Part shown: positions 1 to 8,299 of the stretch, piece after piece | How the letters are laid out: the number at the start of each line of letters is the position of its first letter | Numbering within the stretch: the stretch's first letter is position 1 | Assembly (NCBI GenBank): GCA_046154665.1 | Contig: JBJXFG010000101.1 | Location: forward strand, 1 to 64,000 | Direction: 5' to 3' | DNA: 64,000 nucleotides | Source: JAFLCM01 sp046154665 | GTDB lineage: Bacteria; Planctomycetota; Phycisphaerae; Phycisphaerales; UBA1924 | Position numbers and translations under genes: made by a program | The notes under the pieces: generated by a model | Told to the model about the DNA's origin: nothing | Seen by the model: only the letters and a program-made list of their open reading frames with translations | Database searches by the model: none

Positions 1-547
1 CCTCGGCCTCTCGCAGCCGCGCCTCGGCGATCGGCACCGCGAAACGCCGACGGCTGATGTCGTCGCGGCTGACCGCTCGCGGGTCTTCGACGGCTTCCAT
101 GATCCGCAGCTGTTCCTTCATGTCGTCGACAAACGCCTTCACCTCTTGCACGCGGGCCTGCGCGGGCGGCACGTCTTCCTGCCTCGGCAGGGCTTGCAGT
201 TTGGCGAGCGATGCCTGCGCCGAGGCGAGCGAAGCCTGGCGCGACGCGAGCTCGGCTTTCAACTGGCGTTCGTCGATGGTGAACAGCGGGTCGCCGGCCT
301 TGACGCGGTCGCCGGCCTTGACGAACACCTGCGCGACCACGCCGGGGATGTGGGCGCCGATGGCGATGTTCTGCGTGCTGGCCTCGACGAGCCCCGCGCC
401 GGCGATGCGCTCGACGTACGGCGGACTCGCGGGCTGCGACACCGGCTGGGCCGGTGTCACGGGGCGGTTCTGCTTGGCCACGGTGTACGCCGCCAGGCAC
501 ACACCCGCGACGGCGAGGGTGGGGATCACGATGTTGCGGAAGAACAT
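1..547 (-). CDS. HlyD/MacA-type membrane-fusion (adaptor) protein, partial
   Basis: Periplasmic adaptor subunit expected to join the neighbouring ABC permeases to an outer-membrane exit. The gene starts at an ATG at 547 with AAAGGAA a few bases upstream and runs off the left edge, so only about 182 N-terminal residues are visible. They show a short N-terminal hydrophobic segment (residues 4-20), a lipoyl-like half-motif (GVVAQVFVKAGDRVKAGDPL, about 69-88) and the start of an alanine-rich alpha-hairpin with coiled-coil character. This is the usual order for HlyD-family adaptors. It is the last visible gene of the TetR-permease-permease-ATPase series, and its separation of about 280 bp from the ATPase gene is filled by repeats. 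The family call is firm; the substrate is unknown. Confidence 0.85.
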   Translation of the reverse strand, partial: MFFRNIVIPTLAVAGVCLAAYTVAKQNRPVTPAQPVSQPASPPYVERIAGAGLVEASTQNIAIGAHIPGVVAQVFVKAGDRVKAGDPLFTIDERQLKAELASRQASLASAQASLAKLQALPRQEDVPPAQARVQEVKAFVDDMKEQLRIMEAVEDPRAVSRDDISRRRFAVPIAEARLREAE

Positions 548-695
548 GGGGTTCCTTTCAAAGATTCACCGCGGCGACGCGGAGAGATTCAGAAGAAGTT
601 TCAACGCGGAGGACGCGGAGATCGCGGAGGAATGCAGGGGAGAGAATGGGGAGTCGGGAGTCGGACGAGCGACGCGTGTTTTTCCCTCATTCTGC

Positions 696-743
696 CACTT
701 GACCACTTGACTACTTGACTACTTGACTGCTTGACTGCTTGAC
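696..743. repeat. Six tandem copies of an octamer (YRCTTGAC)
   Basis: The unit reads CACTTGAC, CACTTGAC, TACTTGAC, TACTTGAC, TGCTTGAC, TGCTTGAC, perfectly phased at 8 bp. It lies in the 548-831 spacer inside the ABC export operon. A similar CCACTTGA octamer array sits in another spacer of the same operon at 3051-3090. The rest of this spacer holds GCGGAG-rich sequence (about 573-635) and the half-palindrome at 757-780, with no coding signal. Confidence 0.85.
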
Positions 744-756
744 CACCTCCGAAGCA

Positions 757-780
757 ACCCCTCCCTCACGGTCGGGGTTC
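757..780. repeat. Single arm of the CCCTCCCTCACGGTCGGGG dispersed repeat
   Basis: The sequence ACCCCTCCCTCACGGTCGGG continues to GGTTC at 780. It matches the arm at 41482-41506 and, with one or two changes, both arms of the paired element inside mnmG at 24156-24229. Here it is a lone arm in an intergenic spacer. Confidence 0.75.
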
Positions 781-831
781 CGTTCGCCTTGCCACTTCGT
801 GCCTCCGTGCCTTTGTGCCTTCGTGCCTGCT

Positions 832-1587
832 TCATAAGTCCGCCGGGTCTTTCACGATTCTGTCCACTCTGCCGTCGTCCATCTTGGCGATTCGGTCGGC
901 GAAGCCGAAGATGCGGGAGTCGTGGGTGACGATGACCAGGGCGCGGTCCTCGGCGACCGCCACTGTTTTCATCAGCCGCATGATGATGTGGCCGGTGTCG
1001 TGGTCGAGGGCGCTGGTGGGTTCGTCGCAGACGATGAGCTTGGGGCCGTGGACCAGTGCCCGCGCGATGGCGACGCGCTGCTGCTGGCCGCCGGAGAGCT
1101 GCGAAGGGTAGCTCTTCCAGCGTTCGCCCAGGCCGACGCGCTCGAGCATCTCGCGGCCCTTGCGGACCGCCGAGCGCCGGCCTTCCCCGAGGATCATCAG
1201 CGGCACGGCGACATTCTCAGCCGCGTTGAGCGTCGGCAGCAGGTTGAAGGCCTGGAAGACAAATCCGATGTTCTCGCCGCGCCAGCGCGTGCGGGCCCGC
1301 TGCGACATTGATTGGAAGTCGTTGCCGAAGACGGTGCAGTCGCCCTCGTCGCGGTCGAGGATGCCTGCGATGACGGAGATGAGCGTGGTCTTGCCGCAGC
1401 CCGAGGGGCCGACGAGCATGAGCAGTTCGCCGCAGGCGATCTCGATATCGACGCCGCGGAGGGCCATGACGGCGGCCTGGCCCTGCCCGTACTTCTTGGT
1501 GACGCCGGCGCAGCGCACGGCGAGCGGCGCTCCGGCGCGGGGCGGTGCGGGGGTGAATCGGCGGTTGGTCTCGACGGCGGTGGTCAC
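832..1587 (-). CDS. ABC transporter ATP-binding protein (MacB/LolD-like)
   Basis: Cytoplasmic ATPase that would power the two FtsX-like permeases upstream. The 251-residue protein has Walker A GPSGCGKTT (60-68), a Q-loop near VFQAFNLL (110-117), signature LSGGQQQR (164-171) and Walker B LIVCDE (184-189) followed by PTSALD. The length and the LSGGQQQR signature fit the LolD/MacB/DevA family that works with HlyD adaptors. It starts at an ATG (1587) and reads the same way as the permeases and the adaptor, so it is probably part of one transcript despite spacers of about 160 and 280 bp. Substrate specificity cannot be read from the sequence; drug, lipid or peptide export are all possible. Confidence 0.9.
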   Translation of the reverse strand: MTTAVETNRRFTPAPPRAGAPLAVRCAGVTKKYGQGQAAVMALRGVDIEIACGELLMLVGPSGCGKTTLISVIAGILDRDEGDCTVFGNDFQSMSQRARTRWRGENIGFVFQAFNLLPTLNAAENVAVPLMILGEGRRSAVRKGREMLERVGLGERWKSYPSQLSGGQQQRVAIARALVHGPKLIVCDEPTSALDHDTGHIIMRLMKTVAVAEDRALVIVTHDSRIFGFADRIAKMDDGRVDRIVKDPADL

Positions 1588-1743
1588 GGGGTTCCCTTCA
1601 AGAACTGCTGTGCGCTGTGCGCGATGCGCTGTGCGCCAGTCAGGCTGTTGCTTTCATCCTTCGCTCTTGGTTCGTCGCTCGATGCACTGGCTGAGACTCC
1701 TTGTCACTCTGCCCTTCCACTTCGTGCCTCCGTGCCTTCTTCC

Positions 1744-2895
1744 TCACGCCCCTCTGAACACGATCGCCGGCTCCTGCGTCAGGACACGCACGGCGCTCAA
1801 GCCGGCGGCGAGGAGACACATTGAGAGAATCGCCGCCGCCGCGAGGACGGGGATCTGCCACGGCATGGCGAACGCCAATCCGGCATCGCCGACGAGTTTT
1901 CCCAGCATGCTGCCCGCGCCGATGCCCACGCCGTAGCCGATGGCACCGACCGTGACGGCCTGGACAAAGATCATCCGCAGCAGCGTGAAGTTGCCGGCAC
2001 CCATCGCCCGCAGCGCGCCGAAGTGGCGGATGTTATCGAGCGTGAAGTTGTAGAGCATCTGGCCCGAGACGAGAGCGCCGATCACGAAGCCCAGCCCGAC
2101 CGCCAGCCCGAAGTTCACGAGAATCCCTGTCTCTTTGAGGATGTAGTTCGCGGTCAGATCGGCGAACTCGTCGTTGGTTCGGGCTTCGAGGCCGGTGGCG
2201 CTCTTGATCTGCTCTGCGATCGCCGCGGCGTCGGCGCCGGGTCTGAGTTTGACCATCACATAGGTGAGCAGCTTGCGCTCGCGCGGCGCGTAGCGGAGTG
2301 CCCGCGTGTAGGTCGTGTAGACCACCGGCTCCCAGAAAAACGACTTGCTGGCGCGGAAGGTGCCGACCACACGGGCGTCCTGATCGTTGATGGTGAAGCG
2401 GTCGCCGATATCGAGGCCCTTGTTCCCGCCCCGGCGCATCTTCATCTTGGTGCTGCGCGCCTCTTCGTCGATGATGACCGCGGCGTCGTGGCGCAGGTCC
2501 GCCAGCCGACCTTTCACCATCGTCGGCGGTCCGCCCATCAGCGTCGCGTCGTCGAGGCCGACGAGGATCGCCAGCATGCGGGTGCCGTCGTCGAGACGCA
2601 GGCGCAGAAACCCCTGGTACATCGGCACGGCCCACTCGACGCCTGTCACGCCGCGGACGCGCTGCAGGATCGTGTCCTGCAGCGGCAGCGAATCCTGCGA
2701 GAAACGCACCTCGGGGTCCATCACCCACAGGTCGGCCTGCGAGGTGTCGCGGATGAACGAACCGGTCTGCTTGGCGAGTCCGACGAGGATCGAAGCCTGC
2801 TGCGTGATGAGCATCGCGGCGAAGGAAAGGCCGGCCACCAGGCCCAGATACTTGAGCCGGTCGCCGAGGAGCATTTTGAGGGCCACGAAGTTCAT
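1744..2895 (-). CDS. FtsX-like ABC transporter permease (second permease of operon)
   Basis: 383-residue inner-membrane permease. An N-terminal membrane segment (about residues 16-36) is followed by a periplasmic MacB_PCD-like domain (about 45-250), then three C-terminal membrane segments (about 258-285, 305-330, 345-370). It ends in EPAIVFRGA, a motif shared almost exactly with the other permease (EPAVVFKG). The two proteins are paralogues of the same length and topology; for example SFAAMLITQQASI here corresponds to SLATLLIVHQITI there. Planctomycete DevC/MacB-type exporters often use two such permeases with one ATPase and a HlyD protein. The substrate is unknown. The 155-bp gap to the ATPase gene carries a CTTCGTGCCTCCGTGCCTT repeat around 1708-1740. 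Confidence 0.88.
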   Translation of the reverse strand: MNFVALKMLLGDRLKYLGLVAGLSFAAMLITQQASILVGLAKQTGSFIRDTSQADLWVMDPEVRFSQDSLPLQDTILQRVRGVTGVEWAVPMYQGFLRLRLDDGTRMLAILVGLDDATLMGGPPTMVKGRLADLRHDAAVIIDEEARSTKMKMRRGGNKGLDIGDRFTINDQDARVVGTFRASKSFFWEPVVYTTYTRALRYAPRERKLLTYVMVKLRPGADAAAIAEQIKSATGLEARTNDEFADLTANYILKETGILVNFGLAVGLGFVIGALVSGQMLYNFTLDNIRHFGALRAMGAGNFTLLRMIFVQAVTVGAIGYGVGIGAGSMLGKLVGDAGLAFAMPWQIPVLAAAAILSMCLLAAGLSAVRVLTQEPAIVFRGA

Positions 2896-2981
2896 ATTGC
2901 TTGAGTCACTGCGGAGACGCCGAGAGAACAGTTTTCACCGCGGAGATCGCGGAGTTCGCGGAGGAAGGCAGGAGAGAGAGG

Positions 2982-3090
2982 GTTCGGGGTTCGGCGTTCG
3001 GCGTTCGGCGTTCGGATGTAGGGCGCTTCTCCAACTGTCCATTCACTGTTCCACTTTGCCACTTGACCACTTGACCACTCGACCACTTCC
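2982..3090. repeat. Tandem repeats in the permease-permease spacer
   Basis: Two arrays lie between the permease genes. A 7-bp unit (TTCGGSG) is repeated about five times from 2982 to 3015. An 8-bp unit (CCACTTGA and variants) is repeated five times from 3051 to 3090. Just upstream, 2937-2968 is a GCGGAG-rich string like that at 573-635. The same mixture occurs in the 548-831 spacer of this operon. Confidence 0.8.
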
Positions 3091-3116
3091 CCCCTCCGCA
3101 CCTCCACCCCTCAACC

Positions 3117-4289
3117 CTACCCCTTGAACACCACCGCCGGTTCCAGCCTGATGACCCGTAACAGGCTCGTCAGGCAGGCGAGGATGACGATCACGGTGAT
3201 CGCCACGAGGGCCAGCGCGAAGATCTGCCAGTACATGTCGAACTGCAGGTCGGTGCCTTTGAAGAACGGCTCGACGAGCAACCACGCGCCGCCGACACCC
3301 AGGCCGTAGCCCAGCGTGCCCACCATCAGGCCCTGGAAGAGCGTCATGCGGATGAGCGTGAGGTTTGACGCGCCCATCGCCTTGAGCGCGGCGAGTTGCT
3401 TGAGGTTGTCGAGCACGAACAGATAGAACGTCTGCCCGCTGATCGCGATGCCCACGATGCAGCCGAGGATGATGGTGATGCCGAAGTTGACCGGGATGCC
3501 GGTGTTCTTGATGAAGTAGCCGACGGTCTTGAAACCGAAGTCGGTGGTCGCGTAAGCCGTGAGTCGACCGCGCGAATCGTTCTCGACAGCGTCGATGACC
3601 GCTTGGCGCTCCGCGCCCGGCGCGAGCTTCACGAGGATGTATGCCAAGTTCCGCCGCTCCGGCGGGGCCCAGTTCTTCGCGTTGGATCGCGTTGTGTACA
3701 CGATCGGTTGCGACAGGAACGGGCGGGTATTCCGCGTGATCGCCGTGACAACCGCCTTGCGGTCGTTGATCTCGATCACGTCGCCAACGGTCGGGGCGCG
3801 GCGCGAGCCGTCGGGCAAGACGCTGGCCAAGAGCTTCTCGGCGTCGAGCGCATCGAGCGCCACGGCGTCGGGCTTCCGCAGGTCCGCCGCCGATCCCTCT
3901 GCGAACACCGGGGGCCCGCCGATGAGCGTTGCGTCGTCCAGCCCCACCACGATGCACGTGCGGAACCGACCGCCGGGCATCCGCGCCTTCACCGGCGTGA
4001 AGCTCATCGGCACCGCCCACGCGACGCCCTCGATCGAGCGGACCCGTTGCAGATCGGTCTCGGCCATCGGCCGCGCATCGTTGAGGAACTCCGTCGCCGC
4101 ATCAGTGACGATCACTTCGACGCCCGACGAATCACGCAGGTCGCGCACCACGCTCCAGGTGCGGGCCATGAGGCCGGTGAAAATCGTGATCTGGTGCACG
4201 ATCAGCAGCGTGGCGAGGCTCACGCCCAAGAGGATGCCCAGGTATTTGGCGCGGTCCCCGGTGAGCATGCGGTAGGCGACGAAGATCAC
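3117..4289 (-). CDS. FtsX-like ABC transporter permease (first permease of operon)
   Basis: 390-residue permease with the same layout as its paralogue downstream: an N-terminal membrane helix, a MacB_PCD-like periplasmic domain and three C-terminal helices, ending in LEPAVVFKG. The frame is open to 4442, but the start is placed at the GTG at 4289 (VIFVAYRMLTGDRAKYLG) because that aligns with the start of the paralogue (MNFVALKMLLGDRLKYLG). It also makes a 4-bp GTGA overlap with the stop of the TetR gene, a sign of translational coupling. The extra upstream codons translate as arginine-rich sequence antisense to nothing recognisable. Export of an unknown substrate is inferred from the family. 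Confidence 0.88.
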   Translation of the reverse strand: MIFVAYRMLTGDRAKYLGILLGVSLATLLIVHQITIFTGLMARTWSVVRDLRDSSGVEVIVTDAATEFLNDARPMAETDLQRVRSIEGVAWAVPMSFTPVKARMPGGRFRTCIVVGLDDATLIGGPPVFAEGSAADLRKPDAVALDALDAEKLLASVLPDGSRRAPTVGDVIEINDRKAVVTAITRNTRPFLSQPIVYTTRSNAKNWAPPERRNLAYILVKLAPGAERQAVIDAVENDSRGRLTAYATTDFGFKTVGYFIKNTGIPVNFGITIILGCIVGIAISGQTFYLFVLDNLKQLAALKAMGASNLTLIRMTLFQGLMVGTLGYGLGVGGAWLLVEPFFKGTDLQFDMYWQIFALALVAITVIVILACLTSLLRVIRLEPAVVFKG

Positions 4290-5032
4290 AGGTACGCCTC
4301 CATTTCTCGCGGGTTGATCAGCATCCCGCGCAGCACCGCGGCGCACAGCGCCTTGGAGCGCTTGCCCAGCGGGCGCAGCTTCACCCACGGGCAGTCGGCG
4401 TGCGTGACCTCGAGCGACGCCACGCCGTGGACCCCGGCCCACAGCGTCTGCGCCGAGAGCTCGGCGTCGCCGTACTCGGGCCGGAACCGCCCCGCCTCGA
4501 CCGCCTGACGCACCGTCAGGTGGAAGAACGCGTACGCGTCCTTGTCGGGGTCGTTCATGTGCTCGAGGTCTTCCGCCGTCGGCGGCACGATCTCAGCCAG
4601 CCCCGGCGTCATGAACATGAAGCGGTAGTGCTTGGGGTGCTCGTGCGCGAACTTGATGTAGCTCAGGCCGATCCTGTAGATCCGTTCCACCGGGTCGGCG
4701 ATCTTCGCCATCTTCAAGAAGACGTCGTCGAGGGCGGCGAAATCCTTTCGGCACATCGCCCGCAGCAGTTCGGTCTTGTCCTTGAAATGCGTGTAGAGCG
4801 CGGGCGCGGTGTACTCGATGGCCTCGGCGATCTTCCGCAGGCTCACCGCCTCGTACCCCCCGGCGAGGAACTGCTCACGGGCCGCGTCCAGGATCTTCTC
4901 CTGCACCTCGGCACGTTCGCGGGTTCGGCGGTCGGCGGATGCCACGGGCTTGATCGTCCGATCTTGTGCGGGGGAAAGGGGGCCTTCGAGGGTGGTCGTC
5001 GGTGCCCGGCAGGGTGGGCCGGAGGCGAACAC
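4286..5032 (-). CDS. TetR/AcrR family transcriptional regulator
   Basis: Likely local repressor of the export operon that follows it. The N-terminal helix-turn-helix is clear (ILDAAREQFLAGGYEAVSLR, then ALYTHFKDKTELLRAM). The remainder is a helical ligand-binding domain of the WHG type (TetR_C_13-like). The listed start is a GTG at 5032; a GTG about 31 codons in (VASADRRTRERAEVQ) is an alternative that would remove a low-complexity leader. The stop overlaps the start of the permease gene (GTGA). Two copies of a TTTACACCGTAAA-like palindrome sit immediately upstream, consistent with autoregulation. Ligand unknown. Confidence 0.9.
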   Translation of the reverse strand: MFASGPPCRAPTTTLEGPLSPAQDRTIKPVASADRRTRERAEVQEKILDAAREQFLAGGYEAVSLRKIAEAIEYTAPALYTHFKDKTELLRAMCRKDFAALDDVFLKMAKIADPVERIYRIGLSYIKFAHEHPKHYRFMFMTPGLAEIVPPTAEDLEHMNDPDKDAYAFFHLTVRQAVEAGRFRPEYGDAELSAQTLWAGVHGVASLEVTHADCPWVKLRPLGKRSKALCAAVLRGMLINPREMEAYL

Positions 5033-5058
5033 TTTACACCGTTAGTTTACACCGTAAA
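5033..5058. promoter_or_regulatory. Tandem palindromic operator, probably for the TetR regulator
   Basis: A perfect inverted repeat TTTAC-ACC-GTAAA occupies 5046-5058. A second copy, TTTACACCGTTAG with a degenerate right half, lies at 5033-5045 in exact 13-bp tandem. The pair abuts the proposed GTG start of the tetR gene. TetR-family regulators commonly bind TTTACxxxGTAAA-like sites next to their own genes; the assignment is inference from symmetry and position. Confidence 0.6.
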
Positions 5059-5390
5059 GGTACTACACGAAGATCACCAAGTCAAGCGCCCGGCGCGATT
5101 CTTTTCGTCAGGGTGCCGGAAACGCCGTTCCGGTGGCCTCGCGGCGTTTCAAACGCCGAGCACCCCAAACATGTCCCAGCCCGACCGCTGAGTGAGAGCC
5201 GCACGCGGTACGCCGTCACCGCGCCACGATGACGCCGGTACTTCCGCGTGATCCAAGCCGCACATCGCCGAGTTTCAAACGCGGAAGATCGCACCCCGCG
5301 GCCACGAGCACCAAGTCGCAGCCGAGGGACCTCAAGCCTCAAGCCTCAAGCCTCAAGCTTCAAGCCGCGAGCCCAAACCCGCAGGCCCCG
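5059..5390. other. Intergenic region with short repeats, no gene seen
   Basis: 332 bp between the tetR start and the end of thiS. It contains GCGTTTCAAACGC (about 5144-5157), a small palindrome, and five tandem copies of a 7-mer (CTCAAGC, the last TTCAAGC) at 5331-5365. Short open frames crossing it show no family resemblance or ribosome-binding site. Confidence 0.6.
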
Positions 5391-5591
5391 TCACCCCCCG
5401 CCCACCAGCGTGACGACTTCGACCCGGTCGCCTTCCTGCAAACGGCGCTGCTCGTGCTGGCGTCGCGGCACCAGCGCCTTGTTCACCTCCACCGCGGCGG
5501 GCTGATCCGCAAGCCCCAGCGCCACGACAAGCTCGCGCACCGTGGCGTCGTCGGTCAGTTCGTGGTCTTTGCCGTTGAGTTGGATGCGCAT
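5391..5591 (-). CDS. thiS: Sulfur carrier protein ThiS
   Basis: 66-residue ubiquitin-like carrier that, after adenylation and thiocarboxylation of its C-terminal glycine, donates sulfur to the thiazole ring of thiamine. The sequence begins MRIQLNGKDHEL, has the conserved VEVNKALVPR segment (39-48) and GDRVEVVTLVGGG at the C-terminus, where the terminal Gly-Gly is the active end. The frame is open to 5663, but family length favours the ATG at 5591. No other thi gene is visible, so it appears as a solitary gene. MoaD-type carriers share the fold and the GG tail, but VPR and VEIV-like motifs favour ThiS. Confidence 0.85.
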   Translation of the reverse strand: MRIQLNGKDHELTDDATVRELVVALGLADQPAAVEVNKALVPRRQHEQRRLQEGDRVEVVTLVGGG

Positions 5592-5869
5592 GAGCGACGC
5601 TTTCAAGTCGAAGTGACGCGCCATCGGGCGAGCCGCCGGCGTCGTCTTACCATAGCCGCGCACGGTCTATTGAGCAGTGTCAAGCAGCAACGGCTCAACT
5701 CGTGAGCCGGGAGTGCCACGCCGGACGGAGTCCCGCCGAAGCACCAAGCACCGCTCACCTGTTCTGAACTGCGTTCGACCAACGGGTATGAAGATCTGCC
5801 AGGCGCGTGGGGTCTTGGGTCATATGCGGCAGACGCCGGCGTCCACTCGCGGACCACCGCACGGTGAAA

Positions 5870-7081
5870 TCACAACCACCCAACCTTCGGCAACTCCCCC
5901 ACCAACGGCCGACACCACTCCACAAACGCCGCCGTCACATTGCCGCCGCCCGCGGCGATGAACTCCGCCGGCAGGTGCCGCGTCTTCGCCGCCACTTGGT
6001 CGAGCCGCACCAGGCCGATCTCCGACCGGTACGGCTCACCGGCCTTGCTGGCACGCTTGATGCAGATCGACCCGTCCGTCACCTCGACCTTGAGCGCGCA
6101 CGCCACGGCGTGCCTTCCCACCTCCCGCGCCTCCCTCGAGTCCACCGGCGAAGGGTCGGGCCAATAGCGCTGCGCATACCCCAATGTGTCGGCGCGGGCC
6201 CGAGGGGCTTTTCCGCCGGCGGGGGTGAGGCGTTTCTTGAGGAGCTCGATGAGTTGGTCGCCCAGCGCGCCCGAACCGGAGAGCTGGGCGTTGCCGTGGG
6301 CGTCCGCCTCTCCCTTGATAAGCGAAGCCCCGATGCTCTCGCCCTTCTCGTCGTTCACGCCCTCGCTCACGGCGATGTGGCAGCGGCCCAGCTTGTTGTA
6401 GACCCGGTCGACGTCGGCGACGAAGCGATCAAGGCTCAGCGGCACTTCGGGCACATAGATGAAATGTGGGCCGTCGTCGTCTCTGACGCGCGCGAGGGCA
6501 CTCGCCGCGGTCAGGAAGCCCGCGTGCCGTCCCATCACCACGTTGAGCTTGATCCCCGGCAGGGCCCGGTTGTCGAGGCTGTCGCCCATGAAGCTCATCG
6601 CGACGTAACGGGCGGCGGACGCGAACCCCGGCGTGTGGTCGTTTTCCATCAGGTCGTTGTCGATCGTCTTGGGCACATGGAATGCGCGCAGCTCGTAGCC
6701 TGTCGAGCGGGCCATCTCGCTGACGATGCGGCAGGTATCCGACGAATCGTTCCCGCCGATGTAGAAGAAATAACGCACATCGTTCTGCTTTAGCGCTTCG
6801 AGCACACGCTCGCAATAGGCACGGTCGGGCTTGTCGCGCGTCGAGCCCAGGGCCGACGAAGGCGTGCGGGCCACCGCCTCCAACGTCTCGGCGGAAACAC
6901 CCGTGAGGTCGGTGATCTGCCCCGTGGTCATGCCCTTGACGCCGTGACGCGCGCCGAGGATTTTCTTGATGTTCGACTTCCCGCGCAGCGATTCGACCAC
7001 GCCGACGAGCGACTGGTTGATGACGGCGGAGGGTCCGCCCGATTGGGCGACGATGGCGTTTCCGGTGGGGAGGTTTGACAT
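5870..7081 (-). CDS. 6-phosphofructokinase, probably pyrophosphate-dependent
   Basis: Cytoplasmic 403-residue PfkA-superfamily enzyme interconverting fructose 6-phosphate and fructose 1,6-bisphosphate. Recognisable are an N-terminal QSGGPSAVIN (13-22), the nucleotide/PPi loop GGNDSS (109-114), PKTIDND (137-143) with the catalytic aspartates, and MGRHAGF (183-189). Two signs favour PPi over ATP: Asp at the position after GGN where ATP enzymes carry Gly, and Lys in PKTIDND where ATP enzymes carry Gly. If PPi-dependent, the enzyme would be reversible and serve glycolysis and gluconeogenesis. The ATG at 7081 is preferred to a longer frame because the upstream 80 codons translate the inverted repeat at 7098-7182. 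Confidence 0.88.
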   Translation of the reverse strand: MSNLPTGNAIVAQSGGPSAVINQSLVGVVESLRGKSNIKKILGARHGVKGMTTGQITDLTGVSAETLEAVARTPSSALGSTRDKPDRAYCERVLEALKQNDVRYFFYIGGNDSSDTCRIVSEMARSTGYELRAFHVPKTIDNDLMENDHTPGFASAARYVAMSFMGDSLDNRALPGIKLNVVMGRHAGFLTAASALARVRDDDGPHFIYVPEVPLSLDRFVADVDRVYNKLGRCHIAVSEGVNDEKGESIGASLIKGEADAHGNAQLSGSGALGDQLIELLKKRLTPAGGKAPRARADTLGYAQRYWPDPSPVDSREAREVGRHAVACALKVEVTDGSICIKRASKAGEPYRSEIGLVRLDQVAAKTRHLPAEFIAAGGGNVTAAFVEWCRPLVGELPKVGWL

Positions 7082-7097
7082 GGGAGGGGGGTCAAGA

Positions 7098-7182
7098 ACG
7101 AACCCGGAGCGGGAGCGATGGGTTCTGGGGCGTACGGAATGGGGGGCCGAATACGAGCCGCTTGCTGACGCTCGGGGCTCGT
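7098..7182. repeat. LAHARGS-type inverted repeat, copy 1
   Basis: Imperfect inverted repeat with arms about 28 bp long (7098-7125 and 7155-7182), containing CCCGGAGCGGGAGCG on the left and GCTGACGCTCGGGGCTCG on the right. It is one of five members in the window (17731, 36352, 43155, 44127). It lies between divergent genes, immediately upstream of the phosphofructokinase start. Confidence 0.8.
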
Positions 7183-7299
7183 TTGCTTGGCGATTCTGAG
7201 ACAACGGACAGACTCGACGGAACGAGTGCCGCCATTCCGGGCGCGACGAGACAAAGCACGACGCCCGCGAAACGGGGGTGAAACGGTACACTCCCCACC

Positions 7300-7977
7300 A
7301 TGCCGCGTCACCCCTTGGCACCCTTTCTCGCCGTACTGTGTTTCACGGCCTTCGCAGCGCTGCCGATGACCGGCTGCGCGTCGAGTCCCGCTCCCGCGCC
7401 GATGCTGCGGGTCGAGGCGGACGCCTATCCAGCCGCCTTCGAAGCCGCAAAAGACGTCCTGCGCGAGTACGCCTTCGAACTCGACCGCGTGGACGCCACG
7501 GCGGGCGTCCTCACAACCCACACCCGCGGGTCGGCGGGGTTCGCCACGCCGTGGATCCCTCACTCCTCCAGCTTCGGCGACGCCGGTCGCGGCTTCCTCG
7601 ACCGCGAACGACGGCGCGCCATGGTCGTGTTCGAGCCGGTTGATTCCGACCAGCCCGTCGAGAGCACCCCCGAGCAAGCCGCGGCCTCAGTCGACTCCCC
7701 GGTCGCGGACAGCAAAAACATGCACGGCGAAGACCGTGCCGACCCCCTTCCTCCGGGCGTTTCGCTTCATGCGAAAGTCATGGTGGTCGTGGAACGCGTC
7801 TACCGACCGGGCCGGAGAGTGGGCTCGACCAGCGTGCGACTGGCCAGTTTCGCGTCGGACCCTGAACTGAAAGAACAGGGGTTGGAGCCCGCGTTTTCGC
7901 GGGAAGTCCGAGAAGACCCTGGATTAGAGGCTCGGATGGCCCGTGCGATCGCCAGCCGGCTGGCCGGCGCCAAATAG
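7300..7977 (+). CDS. Putative lipoprotein of unknown function
   Basis: 225-residue protein with a lipoprotein signal peptide: positively charged start, hydrophobic core (FLAVLCFTAFAALPM) and lipobox MTGC with the lipidated Cys near residue 25. The mature part begins with a proline-rich linker, then a compact region (about 32-75) that may be a small alpha/beta domain, a low-complexity acidic insert (about 107-150) and a C-terminal segment ending in MARAIASRLAGAK. No catalytic motif is visible and I do not recognise a named family. It is divergent from the phosphofructokinase gene and stands alone in its orientation, so context gives no function. Confidence 0.75.
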   Translation: MPRHPLAPFLAVLCFTAFAALPMTGCASSPAPAPMLRVEADAYPAAFEAAKDVLREYAFELDRVDATAGVLTTHTRGSAGFATPWIPHSSSFGDAGRGFLDRERRRAMVVFEPVDSDQPVESTPEQAAASVDSPVADSKNMHGEDRADPLPPGVSLHAKVMVVVERVYRPGRRVGSTSVRLASFASDPELKEQGLEPAFSREVREDPGLEARMARAIASRLAGAK

Positions 7978-8299
7978 GTCCGATAACCTTAATCCGGTTG
8001 GATTCGACCGAACGAGGTCCAGAATTTGAATGTCCCCCTCCGTTTCAGGGAACCTTTCATTCAAACCGATGGTAAAATGCTTTACTCCGGCGACCGCGCA
8101 GGGTTGGCACCGCTTTCAGCGCAAGGCTCCCCCGGCGCGGGTACATCTCGATCCAACGTCTCTGTTCTGACCTCCACCTTGGGGCGATCCATGTCCGATC
8201 GACCAAGGCCCTCGGGAGACTCGGTGGCACTGTCGCGTTGAGCGCGACCCCGGACCGCCAAGTCTCGTGATTCTTCATTTTATGGAAAGGAGTTGATCC
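7978..8299. promoter_or_regulatory. Promoter region of the LuxR-type gene, with a long hairpin
   Basis: 322 bp without a gene. It holds an 8-bp inverted repeat TTTGAATG/CATTCAAA (8025-8032 and 8058-8065) enclosing 25 bp. This could be the terminator-like end of the lipoprotein transcript or an operator. A strong ribosome-binding site GGAAAGGAG lies at about 8285-8293, just before the ATG at 8300. Local AT content is higher than in surrounding coding DNA. Confidence 0.5.

Noticed and set aside
696..743. Possible CRISPR array at the octamer repeats
   Set aside because: The unit is only 8 bp with no spacers, there is no leader and no cas gene.
5592..5869. Small open frames between thiS and the phosphofructokinase gene
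   Set aside because: No ribosome-binding site, homology or codon pattern supports them.
7082..7321. 80-codon N-terminal extension of the phosphofructokinase
   Set aside because: It is the translation of an inverted repeat and lies upstream of the conserved enzyme start.
8026..8241. A 71-codon frame upstream of the LuxR-type gene
   Set aside because: It overlaps the hairpin and promoter region and has no recognisable motif.
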